A stretch of DNA of 64,000 bases from assembly GCA_965229635.1 (NCBI GenBank), contig OZ245894.1:3038001-3102000 (forward strand), written 5' to 3'. A program made the position numbers and the translations under genes. This stretch comes from BQJU01 sp965229635 (GTDB lineage: Bacteria; Bacteroidota; Bacteroidia; Chitinophagales; Saprospiraceae). Below are positions 7,651 to 15,250 of the stretch, one piece after another. The notes under the pieces were generated by a model that saw nothing but the letters and a program-made list of their open reading frames with translations, was not told where the DNA came from and made no database searches. Position 1 is the stretch's first letter, and every line of letters begins with the position of its first letter.

Positions 7651-9117
7651 CTACATCACCCCCACCATCAACATCACCCACAAAATAATCAATACCGGTC
7701 CGATCAATCCCACTACAAATCCACCGAGCCGAAAATCGGCCTGCTGCAATTTGCCGGTGCTGAAGGCGATGGCATTGGGTGGGGTGGAGACCGGCAGGAA
7801 TAGCGCGCAAGAGGCACACAAACCAATGACTAATGGCAAAATCAATGGATTAGCACCGCCCCACAAGCTGGCCATCGGAATGAGAATGGTGGCGGTGGCT
7901 GTGTTACTCATAATATTGGAAAAGACAATGGTGGCCAGGGCAAAGACGATGGTCAAAAGCAGGAAGTCAAGCTGTACATTCTGCAATTGCTCCACAAAGT
8001 AGGTGGCCAGGCCGGTTTCCTGAATGGCCAGGCCGAGGGAAAGACCACCGGCGACCAGCATTAGTGTATCCCAGGGCAGTTGCCGGACGTCATCACCGGA
8101 AATGATGCTGAGCATGGTGAGGATGATGATCGGTACTCCGGAGACGGCTGCGGTGGGAATGCCGTGCACCTTACCGGTGAGCCATAGCAATATCGTGCCA
8201 ATGAGGACTGCCAGCACAATACGTTTTTTTAATCGTATCTCGCGGTGGTCAGGTTCTGGCTCTCCTTCCACTGGGGGCGGAGCTTGTTGAAAGACATCCA
8301 GGTTGATGTGGCCTACCTTGGGTACGTACTTTTTGATCAACACCAACCAGGTGATCATCACCAAGACCAGCGCAATGGGCACACCAAAGATCATCCATTC
8401 CAGGAAACCAATCTTGTGCTCCACGGAATGAATGTGGTTGATGGCGTCTACCACAATAGCATTGGGGGGTGACCCAATAATGGTGCCCATGCCGCCAATG
8501 GCAGCAGAAGCGGGGATACCTAGCAATAAGGCCTTGGCAAAGGGTGCATCATCATCCAACTGGCGTAATAATGGCATCACCGAGGCGATCATCATGGCGG
8601 TAGTAGCCGTATTGGACATCACCATCGAGGCTACGGCGGTGGCCAACATAATGCCCATCAAAATCCATTGGGGTTTGTTGCCAAACTTGGAAATCGACCA
8701 TTTAAAAACGTCCAGATCCAGTCCTGTCTTTTTCATGCCTTCGGCCAAAAAGAAGCCACCCAGCATCAGCCAGATCACACTATTGGACCAGGTTTGCACA
8801 AATTTCTCAACTCGGATGTAGTCTTCACTATCCGGGTGGTTGATATCCGGGTTCCCCAGGAAAAAGACCAGAAAACCAACGATCATAATACCTACGGCGA
8901 AAGGCGGAATGGCCTCGGTTACCCACAATCCAATCGAGAAAAATAGTAGGAATAAAACATAGGTTTGAGCGGGCATAAAGGCCTCCACCCTTAGCTCATG
9001 GGTGATCCACAATGCCAATAGTATGCTCAATAAAAAATAGATGATGCGTTGCTGACTGTCCACCACCCGTTCCATCCTTTTTAATAACCTGCTTGATGCT
9101 CTCCTTGAATCGGCCAT
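7651..9117 (-). CDS. SLC13/DASS-family anion:sodium symporter
   Basis: About 488 residues. The frame extends to a GTG at 9141, but the ATG at 9117 (protein starting MADSRRAS) is the more likely start because it puts a charged cytoplasmic N-terminus before the first membrane helix. Many hydrophobic helices surround the two family signatures: SNTATTAMM with SPPNAIV in the first half and SNTATATILIPM with STPPNAIAF in the second, the paired SNT motifs that bind Na+ and the anion in divalent anion:sodium symporters. Substrate could be a C4 or C6 dicarboxylate or sulfate; the sequence does not decide. It is a single gene with a long upstream gap to a divergent gene at 9392. Confidence 0.92.
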   Translation of the reverse strand: MADSRRASSRLLKRMERVVDSQQRIIYFLLSILLALWITHELRVEAFMPAQTYVLFLLFFSIGLWVTEAIPPFAVGIMIVGFLVFFLGNPDINHPDSEDYIRVEKFVQTWSNSVIWLMLGGFFLAEGMKKTGLDLDVFKWSISKFGNKPQWILMGIMLATAVASMVMSNTATTAMMIASVMPLLRQLDDDAPFAKALLLGIPASAAIGGMGTIIGSPPNAIVVDAINHIHSVEHKIGFLEWMIFGVPIALVLVMITWLVLIKKYVPKVGHINLDVFQQAPPPVEGEPEPDHREIRLKKRIVLAVLIGTILLWLTGKVHGIPTAAVSGVPIIILTMLSIISGDDVRQLPWDTLMLVAGGLSLGLAIQETGLATYFVEQLQNVQLDFLLLTIVFALATIVFSNIMSNTATATILIPMASLWGGANPLILPLVIGLCASCALFLPVSTPPNAIAFSTGKLQQADFRLGGFVVGLIGPVLIILWVMLMVGVM

Positions 9118-9391
9118 GACTACTATTAATATGATTGCCACAAAGGTGGTGGAAGCAGCCGAAAAAATGGGTGATCTAAGTCAGCATTTGCTTTGATCCT
9201 GACCAGGTTAAGTTTCCGATGCCAAACATTAAATGCACTTATCAGGCTCTTCTGATATTTTCATTTGCAGGAAAGGGTAAATAATTGTAGTTTGCTGTTG
9301 TCAAACCGAACACACGGCGAGTATCCCTGGTTTCAGGAATATTAATTGAGCTCCCCACGACAAAATATTTTTCATCGTAAAAACCAATATT

Positions 9392-9805
9392 ATGAAAGTA
9401 TTTCAACTCATTACACTTTTCGCCTTATGCACCTTATTGTCGGTGCCCGCTTCAGCAGTACATCCTGTTAAAGCACCTAAACCTACTGAAGAAAAAGTAA
9501 AAGAAGACGCCAAAAAGGCCATCGAGAACTATAAAGAGGAGTGGAAACAGCTCTCGCGCAAAGAAAAGCGTGCCAAGCGTAAAGAAATGCGCAAGGAAAT
9601 CAAGTCGGCCATTAAGGAGGCCAAAAAAGTAGACGCCAGTGACGATCTGCTTTTGTTGGTCATCGTTACCATCCTGCTTCCTCCTTTGGGAATGGCCTTG
9701 TATGATGGGCTCTCTACCCGCTTCTGGATTTCGTTGTTATTGACACTTTTATTTTACCTACCGGGACTGATTTATACCCTGGTTGTAATTTTAGGTGAGA
9801 ATTAG
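9392..9805 (+). CDS. Exported Lys-rich protein with Pmp3/YqaE-like membrane tail
   Basis: A 137-residue protein. Residues 1-22 are a signal peptide (ends PASA). Residues 30-80 are an extremely Lys/Glu-rich helix, and residues 85-137 form two membrane helices with LLPPLGMALYDG, the hallmark of the Pmp3/YqaE (UPF0057) family. Classical Pmp3 proteins are only ~50-60 residues, so the signal peptide plus charged helix is an N-terminal extension seen in Bacteroidota. The function of the family is stress- or membrane-potential-related and poorly understood. It is a single gene ended by a very strong terminator. Confidence 0.88.
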   Translation: MKVFQLITLFALCTLLSVPASAVHPVKAPKPTEEKVKEDAKKAIENYKEEWKQLSRKEKRAKRKEMRKEIKSAIKEAKKVDASDDLLLLVIVTILLPPLGMALYDGLSTRFWISLLLTLLFYLPGLIYTLVVILGEN

Positions 9806-9829
9806 AAGTTTCTAACCATTGCAGAAGAG

Positions 9830-9866
9830 AGGTCTTGCATCATATTTTCGATGCAAGACCTTTTTT
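9830..9866 (+). terminator. Strong intrinsic terminator
   Basis: Perfect 12-base arms (AGGTCTTGCATC and GATGCAAGACCT) around an eight-base loop, followed by six T residues. It ends the Pmp3-like gene 24 bases after its stop codon. Confidence 0.92.
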
Positions 9867-9929
9867 CATGGGCGGAAGCCAGTATACTGTTAAAACAATC
9901 AGGGACGCATTACTGCTGTAACCACAAGA

Positions 9930-10421
9930 TTACCCCAAGAGGCCTTGAATTCTTTGTTCCCATTTATTTAACAATGGGAGTTCATTTTTTAAACCCAAAC
10001 TTTCGTCGCCTTGATAGAATATCAAATTTGAAGAAAGGTCACTATCCTTTAAGTCAATCGGCATAAAAACCAATTCAAGACGATCAACGATTTCCCGGGT
10101 TGACCTATTGACAGCAACGGAGCGATTGACTCTGTTGGCACGGCAGTTTTTAACTTTCATCAATTCTATTACCTTCACCGTTGCTGTATCTTTTTCCTTC
10201 CTCATATAAAACAGCTTCTTGGCTGCCGAGTCAAGCCCAATACCAAACCGATCGTTCCAAAAATCAACTTCCGTAATATTCAAGCGGTGTTGACTGGCCA
10301 ACTCCAGAAATTCCTTCAGGAGTTTTTTATCAATAGCTTTTTTTGCTGTATTTAAATAGATAACAGGGCTAATAAATATCGCCATTAAGGCAAGCATAAT
10401 TAAAAAAGAGGAGTAATCCAT
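9930..10421 (-). CDS. Membrane-anchored hypothetical protein
   Basis: A 163-residue protein with one N-terminal hydrophobic helix (about residues 5-24) followed by a soluble domain. The soluble part has a strand-rich layout with ITEVDFWNDRFGIGLD and AKKLFYMRK, reminiscent of small PH-like or YdbS-like domains, but I do not recognise a family. It reads in the same direction as 10555-10929 and may be co-transcribed with it, 133 bases downstream. The DNA between 10422 and 10554 shows no gene. Confidence 0.7.
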   Translation of the reverse strand: MDYSSFLIMLALMAIFISPVIYLNTAKKAIDKKLLKEFLELASQHRLNITEVDFWNDRFGIGLDSAAKKLFYMRKEKDTATVKVIELMKVKNCRANRVNRSVAVNRSTREIVDRLELVFMPIDLKDSDLSSNLIFYQGDESLGLKNELPLLNKWEQRIQGLLG

Positions 10422-10554
10422 TTTTTAGTCTTTTGTAGAGGAAGGTGAGTGCATTGGTAGCTTGGTATCAAACCAATAGCACCAGTGTAGAACCCTTCCT
10501 AAAATGAAAAAATTGCTTATGGATAATTGAAAGACACGTGTGTCTGTGAATGGA

Positions 10555-10929
10555 TTACCAATAGAAGTGTGAAGGGTAAATAAGAAGGCGAATCGTTAAA
10601 CCAAAGAGCTGCTGATCTGCCTTGATAACTTTGGGAAGTTTGGCAATAGCTGAACCATTACTCACTATGAATTGGCGCTTCAGCAATAATTTGGAATAGC
10701 CGCTTTTCGGAGAAGATTTCGCAACTGGCCAATAATGATCAAGGATGTCATTTACGGGTAGTCGATGAAAAAGGTTGGCCTGAAGTAAAGGTCCTTCATC
10801 AAGGAAGTTCCCTTTTGAATAAACAACAGCAATAGATTGTTGCAACGTCTCCTGCTGTAGACGCGCAATACTCAGGCTGTATACCATTATGGCAGCCAGC
10901 GCGATCATATATTTTGCTGCGATTTTCAC
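10555..10929 (-). CDS. Small exported hypothetical protein
   Basis: A 124-residue protein with an N-terminal hydrophobic segment (residues 5-23) that may be an uncleaved anchor or signal peptide. The remainder has no motif I recognise. It lies between a terminator at 10987-11031 and the membrane-anchored hypothetical gene. A real but unassigned gene is more likely than a chance frame because the opposite strand has no competing gene. Confidence 0.6.
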   Translation of the reverse strand: MKIAAKYMIALAAIMVYSLSIARLQQETLQQSIAVVYSKGNFLDEGPLLQANLFHRLPVNDILDHYWPVAKSSPKSGYSKLLLKRQFIVSNGSAIAKLPKVIKADQQLFGLTIRLLIYPSHFYW

Positions 10930-10986
10930 GATGCAAAATTATATGATTTGCTAGGTGATAAGCAAGTCCTTTGAAAAATATTTTTT

Positions 10987-11031
10987 AAGGTAAAGACCTC
11001 CAGGTTTGCCGGGATTGGAGGCCTTTACCTT
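10987..11031 (-). terminator. Long-stem terminator of the surface-protein operon
   Basis: Sixteen-base arms (AAGGTAAAGACCTCCA with TGGAGGCCTTTACCTT) pair with one mismatch around a 13-base loop. On the minus strand it is followed by an A-run and then TATTTTTC. It lies 24 bases past the stop of the gene ending at 11055. Confidence 0.65.
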
Positions 11032-11054
11032 GAATTATGTCCGACTAGCTGCCG

Positions 11055-13289
11055 CTATTCTCCATCACAAAGATTCAACGGTCCATTAATGCAAATGAGC
11101 GCATCGAGCAGTTCCTGCAAATGAGGAACCAGCGCCAGGTTGCCCAGTGCCAATTGGGTCAATCGCATCAACTCATCCACATCGGGGTCATTAGACAAAC
11201 CCTGCATGACGATAGGGGCAATATCGCAATCCAACGGGTCCAATTTGGTTTCACCAAAGTCAGGATTCAATCGCAGGTAGAGTGCCAGCTTCAACCCTTC
11301 TGCCAGCAATGGGTTCATCAATTTACCATCGCCGTTTACGGGATTGATACCAGGTTTGCAATCTGGTTGGACGGCTCCTTTCTGGCGTTTCAATGCTGCT
11401 GGCGATCCACCGGCATTGGGGAACCACTGTAGCAAGCAATGAGCGGACTCCGGACCAATTTTCAATGTAGTAAAGGTATTTCCCATAATTAATGTATCCA
11501 GCAAGCCATCGCCATCCAGATCGGCTGAAAGGGCTTCCTCCAGCAGCGGCAATACATTCTTTTCGATTTCCTGGTCACAGGTCGTTTCATTACCGCATTC
11601 ATCGGTGGCCTTCCAGGTGCGCTTAATAAAACACTGCCAGTCACAGTCGCCACTCAGTACTTTATCAGAATAGGTGATAACCGGGGCTGGGTCGCAGTTG
11701 TCAGTAGCTTTCGCAAACCCAAGGCTGACGGCGGTGGTGTCACAGGTGACCGTCGTATCGACCGGGCAAGTGATTTCCGGTTTCTTTTTGTCTTCAAACT
11801 TGATGGTTTGAGTACAAGAAGTGCTATTGGTGTAGATGTCCTTTACCGTCCAGTTTCTGGTGATGGTAAATTCATTATCACAAGCACCCGGCGTGATCAC
11901 TTCCGTGTAGGTGATTTCACCCACCATACAATTGTCGCTGGTAGTCGGTACTCCGGTATGATCGGGCTCCGTCGACTCTTCACAGCTGAAAGTCTTTAGT
12001 GGTGGACAGGTGGCCTTTGGCTTTTCATTGTCCTTTACCGTGACTTTAAAAGTACAACTGGCGGTATTATCCGATCCGTCCTTAGCCATTGCGGTGACGG
12101 TGGTTGTTCCTACCGCAAATTGACTGCCGGAAGCCGGCATCACTGTCAAGGTTGGGCTTGCCGTGCAGTTGTCTGTAGCGGTCACCGTAAAGTTGACTAT
12201 GGCACCACATTTTCCGGTATCATTGTTCTTCTCGATCGGTGCGGGACAAGTGATGACCGGATCGGTATTGTCCACCCCATCATTGATGGTGACATCAATC
12301 GTCTCGGTACAGGTATTGTTGTCCGTAATCGTTACCGAGTAGGTGCCAGCGCATAATCCGGAGATATCTTCTGTAGTTTGGCTATTGCTCCAATTGAAGG
12401 AGTAGGGTGGTTGTCCGCCCATGGTAGTTAGATTGATGCTGCCGTCACATCCGCCCGGACAGGCAGGATCATTTTTGCTGTAATTGGCCAGCAGATCGTT
12501 TGATTCAAAACTTCCTTCTTCAATAAATACACCGGAATCAAAAATTTCGTCGGCTACATCGGCAATACCCAATTTGAAATGGTAAGTCTGGCAGGGTACC
12601 AGATCAATTCTTGCGGTAAGTACTGTCGTAAATCCATCGTATTGAATGGTGAGCCCTCCGGCGTTGCCCACATAAAAAGAGCTATTATTGATACCATCGC
12701 AGGTGCGTGGGCCTACATTATTGATCGTAATTGGCGTAGTGGAGCCAGGAATGAGTGCGATATTTTCGTTCACGTAATTTCCACCTCCCGGGTTTGGACC
12801 ACTTACCAGGAATGCGAACACATCATTGAACTGGCGACAGAAGTACTCCTCGTATTCTTCCGAGGCAAAGACGTAGCGGAAAGTCACCTCATCACCGATA
12901 GGCACGAGGTCAAACTCCAGCACACAGCGGTCGAAGGTCTGCCCGCCGGGAACCAGTTTCTGCAAATCCGGATCACCAGGTCCGTTTTGGTCACAGCCTG
13001 CATTTGTATCATCATTTGGTCCGGGGGCCACACTAACACAACCGGAGGTCAGCAATACACCGCTACTCAGGCCGATATTGGTAGTATGCCCATTGGCAAA
13101 AGAACCCGAACCGTCATCGGGACAGTTAAGGCTTACATTGGAAATGGTCACACCGCCGCCAGTGAGCATATTGGCCAGGTCGTTGCCGGAAGGGCTGCTG
13201 TTGACGGAAAGTTGGCTATAGCCAAAAGTGCAAAATAAACTAAGAACGAGGGTGTAGCATCCGTTCCGTAAAAAAGCTCTGTTTCTCAT
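11055..13289 (-). CDS. Secreted surface protein: choice-of-anchor L, SprB-like and HYR repeats
   Basis: A 744-residue protein. It has a signal peptide (residues 1-25, ending FGYS), a choice-of-anchor L domain to about 268 (GVLLTSG and VFASEEYEEY), one SprB-type repeat (PPYSFNWSNSQTTEDISGL with CAGTYSVTITD, about 275-335) and HYR-type Cys-rich repeats (DPVITCP, ATDNC, TVTAMAKDGSDNTASC) to about 575. The tail is a ~150-residue Leu-rich domain starting ADLDGDGLLDTL. No T9SS C-terminal sorting signal was seen although the architecture is typical of gliding-type surface adhesins. Cys pairs suggest disulfides. It is 32 bases downstream of the small exported gene 13322-13690 and probably in its operon. 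Confidence 0.85.
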   Translation of the reverse strand: MRNRAFLRNGCYTLVLSLFCTFGYSQLSVNSSPSGNDLANMLTGGGVTISNVSLNCPDDGSGSFANGHTTNIGLSSGVLLTSGCVSVAPGPNDDTNAGCDQNGPGDPDLQKLVPGGQTFDRCVLEFDLVPIGDEVTFRYVFASEEYEEYFCRQFNDVFAFLVSGPNPGGGNYVNENIALIPGSTTPITINNVGPRTCDGINNSSFYVGNAGGLTIQYDGFTTVLTARIDLVPCQTYHFKLGIADVADEIFDSGVFIEEGSFESNDLLANYSKNDPACPGGCDGSINLTTMGGQPPYSFNWSNSQTTEDISGLCAGTYSVTITDNNTCTETIDVTINDGVDNTDPVITCPAPIEKNNDTGKCGAIVNFTVTATDNCTASPTLTVMPASGSQFAVGTTTVTAMAKDGSDNTASCTFKVTVKDNEKPKATCPPLKTFSCEESTEPDHTGVPTTSDNCMVGEITYTEVITPGACDNEFTITRNWTVKDIYTNSTSCTQTIKFEDKKKPEITCPVDTTVTCDTTAVSLGFAKATDNCDPAPVITYSDKVLSGDCDWQCFIKRTWKATDECGNETTCDQEIEKNVLPLLEEALSADLDGDGLLDTLIMGNTFTTLKIGPESAHCLLQWFPNAGGSPAALKRQKGAVQPDCKPGINPVNGDGKLMNPLLAEGLKLALYLRLNPDFGETKLDPLDCDIAPIVMQGLSNDPDVDELMRLTQLALGNLALVPHLQELLDALICINGPLNLCDGE

Positions 13290-13321
13290 GATTTCTAAGG
13301 GTTTGAGTTTGGTTTTTTAGA

Positions 13322-13690
13322 TTAATCGTTGTCAACAAGTTTGGCGAAGTATTCATTCCACTCTTTCGCTCCCCATTTCGGTTCTGCCCGGAGCTTGAGC
13401 GCGATGTCGACTTTTTTATCGGCAAAATGCACGGTAAAGGTGGCCAACTCGGCATTCAATTCCTCAAAGAAGGTATTGGCCTTTGCCTCCGAGGCAAAAT
13501 TCATATTTGAAATATCGAGCTCGTACAGGTAACCGAAGGGTACGTCTTCATCAAGTTTAATGACCTTGCTCGTTGGGTCTATCGTGGCGGGATGATCGGT
13601 TTGAGCGTTGGCATTTGTCATACTCATGAAGCCGATGGTCAGTAAAAGAGTCGGTAATACATAGCGAATGAATTTCATACAGTTTTTCAT
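13322..13690 (-). CDS. Small exported hypothetical protein upstream of surface protein
   Basis: A 122-residue protein with a signal peptide (about residues 1-30, ending NANAQ). The mature part is ~90 residues with a beta-alpha-beta-like pattern (KVIKLDEDVPFGYLYELDIS, then KANTFFEELN, then FTVHFADKKVDIAL), somewhat like a ferredoxin-fold domain, but no family was recognised. It directly precedes the choice-of-anchor-L gene with a 32-base gap. An alternative start five codons in (MKFIRYVL) gives a cleaner signal peptide. Confidence 0.7.
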   Translation of the reverse strand: MKNCMKFIRYVLPTLLLTIGFMSMTNANAQTDHPATIDPTSKVIKLDEDVPFGYLYELDISNMNFASEAKANTFFEELNAELATFTVHFADKKVDIALKLRAEPKWGAKEWNEYFAKLVDND

Positions 13691-14105
13691 GGTTTTTTTT
13701 AGTTTTAAAATAATGGAATACCTGATTGATTAATGCCTCCATTCTTGCATTGGTTACCAATACAGTGGAAGCCTGTAATGCTTGACATCAGAGAAATAAA
13801 CAATGGTCTGTCAGGTGGCAATCCTGATGGTGGAGTTGCTATTGCCGGGAGGGGTAGTGAAGCGATTTAGGTCACTTCAATCTCTCACAATTGATTTTGC
13901 AAAGCAATTTGTAAACAGTAGGAATCGAGAAATAAATTCCTGAAGGAGTATCAGGAATGTGCTGAAAACAATGGGAGGTTTTTTCATTTTGATTTTTTTG
14001 GTGTCTTTTCAAATTTAGTGACTTTTTACCGCATTTGAAATTTTTTCTTTTAGAAAAGCTGCGATAACCGGTGATTTTTAGTAAAATCGGGCAAATTTTT
14101 ACCTT
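13691..14105. other. Divergent intergenic region without gene
   Basis: A 415-base stretch between the minus-strand surface-protein operon and pfkA. It is AT-rich close to pfkA. A perfect eight-base hairpin (ATTCCTGA/TCAGGAAT, 13936-13958, seven-base loop) is present. It must contain both divergent promoters, but I found no convincing TAnnTTTG element. Confidence 0.45.
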
Positions 14106-15200
14106 ATGAAAAAGATATTGATCAGTACGGGGGGCGGTGACTGTCCGGGATTGAATGCTGTAATTAGAGCGATTGTTAAATCTGCCAAAAGCGCCGGAGG
14201 CTGGCAGGTATGGGGAAGTAAAGAAGCTTTTAATGGTGTGATGGCTGAACCGCCTGAGTTGATCAAATTATCTCCGAAAAAAACGGCGGGAATACACGTC
14301 CGTGGCGGCACCATACTCAAAACAACCAACCGTGGCAATCCACTGGAATACCCGGTACAGCAACCGGATGGCAGCTGGAAAAAGGAGGACCGCTCTCACC
14401 AATTGATGGATCGCATTCACAATATGGGTTTTGATGCCGTGGTCAATATTGGTGGCGACGGGAGCCAGCGGATCTCGCAAGCGCTGTATGAGAAAGGACT
14501 CAACGTGGTTGGAGTTCCCAAAACAATTGATAATGACCTGGCCGCTACTGACCTCACGTTTGGCTTTCTTACAGCGGCACAAATTGCTACTGATAGTTTT
14601 GACAAACTGGTTACTACCGCTGAGAGTCACCACCGTGTGATGATCATGGAGGTGATGGGGCGCGATGCCGGATGGATTGCCTTACACGCTGCACTGGCCG
14701 GAGGAGCAGAGATTTGTTTGATTCCGGAAATTCCCTTTGATTTTAAAAAGATTCTGAAACGTATCAATAAGCGCTTTGTCAAAGGCAAAGGCTTTATGAA
14801 TATCGTTGTTGCGGAAGGTGCCAAGCCACTTGACGGAAAAGTGACCGGAAGAGCTGCTGCCGAAGTGGGCGACCCACATTTTAAATTAGGAGGGGTAGCC
14901 AATTATATCCGTCATGAACTGGAACAACTAAATTGCCAGCCGCAAATTCGCACCACCATCCTGGGCCACATTCAGCGTGGGGGAACCCCCGTAGCGTTCG
15001 ACCGCATACTGGCCACCGCTATGGGCGTAAAAGCTTTTGAACTGATCCAATCCGGGCAGTTTGGACAGATGGTTTCTTTCGTGAACAATGAAATTACCAG
15101 CGTGCCACTCTCTGACGCAACTCAGGGTAACAAATTTGTATCGCCTGACCACTATCTGGTGCGCACGGCCCGGTCGATCGGTATGTCCTTTGGGGATTAA
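14106..15200 (+). CDS. pfkA: 6-phosphofructokinase, probably ATP-dependent
   Basis: A 364-residue phosphofructokinase that phosphorylates fructose 6-phosphate in glycolysis. Visible motifs are the nucleotide loop ISTGGGDCPGLNAVI at the N-terminus, GGDGS at 116-120, PKTIDNDL at 138-145 (catalytic Asp) and MEVMGRDAGWIA. The Gly in GGDGS corresponds to E. coli Gly104, which favours ATP. The Lys in PKTIDND is at the position that is Gly in E. coli and Lys in PPi enzymes, so this is the mixed Gly/Lys subclass. It is monocistronic; hairpins after the stop at 15209-15228 separate it from a convergent gene. Confidence 0.93.
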   Translation: MKKILISTGGGDCPGLNAVIRAIVKSAKSAGGWQVWGSKEAFNGVMAEPPELIKLSPKKTAGIHVRGGTILKTTNRGNPLEYPVQQPDGSWKKEDRSHQLMDRIHNMGFDAVVNIGGDGSQRISQALYEKGLNVVGVPKTIDNDLAATDLTFGFLTAAQIATDSFDKLVTTAESHHRVMIMEVMGRDAGWIALHAALAGGAEICLIPEIPFDFKKILKRINKRFVKGKGFMNIVVAEGAKPLDGKVTGRAAAEVGDPHFKLGGVANYIRHELEQLNCQPQIRTTILGHIQRGGTPVAFDRILATAMGVKAFELIQSGQFGQMVSFVNNEITSVPLSDATQGNKFVSPDHYLVRTARSIGMSFGD

Positions 15201-15208
15201 AAATGGTT

Positions 15209-15228
15209 GGGTGAAATTTATTTCACCC
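15209..15228. terminator. Hairpin between convergent pfkA and TonB receptor genes
   Basis: Arms GGGTGAAAT and ATTTCACCC are separated by two bases (in practice a shorter stem with a larger loop). On the minus strand it is followed by AACCATTTTTAATC. It probably terminates both convergent transcripts. Confidence 0.5.
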
Positions 15229-15250
15229 ACCTGGACACAGGTGAAAAATA

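Noticed and set aside
9851..10066. Plus-strand ORF of 71 codons
   Set aside because: It begins inside the right arm of the strong terminator at 9850-9866 and runs antisense to the hypothetical gene at 9930-10421.
12579..13238. 219-codon plus-strand ORF
   Set aside because: It is antisense to the choice-of-anchor-L domain, and its translation shows no fold or signal.
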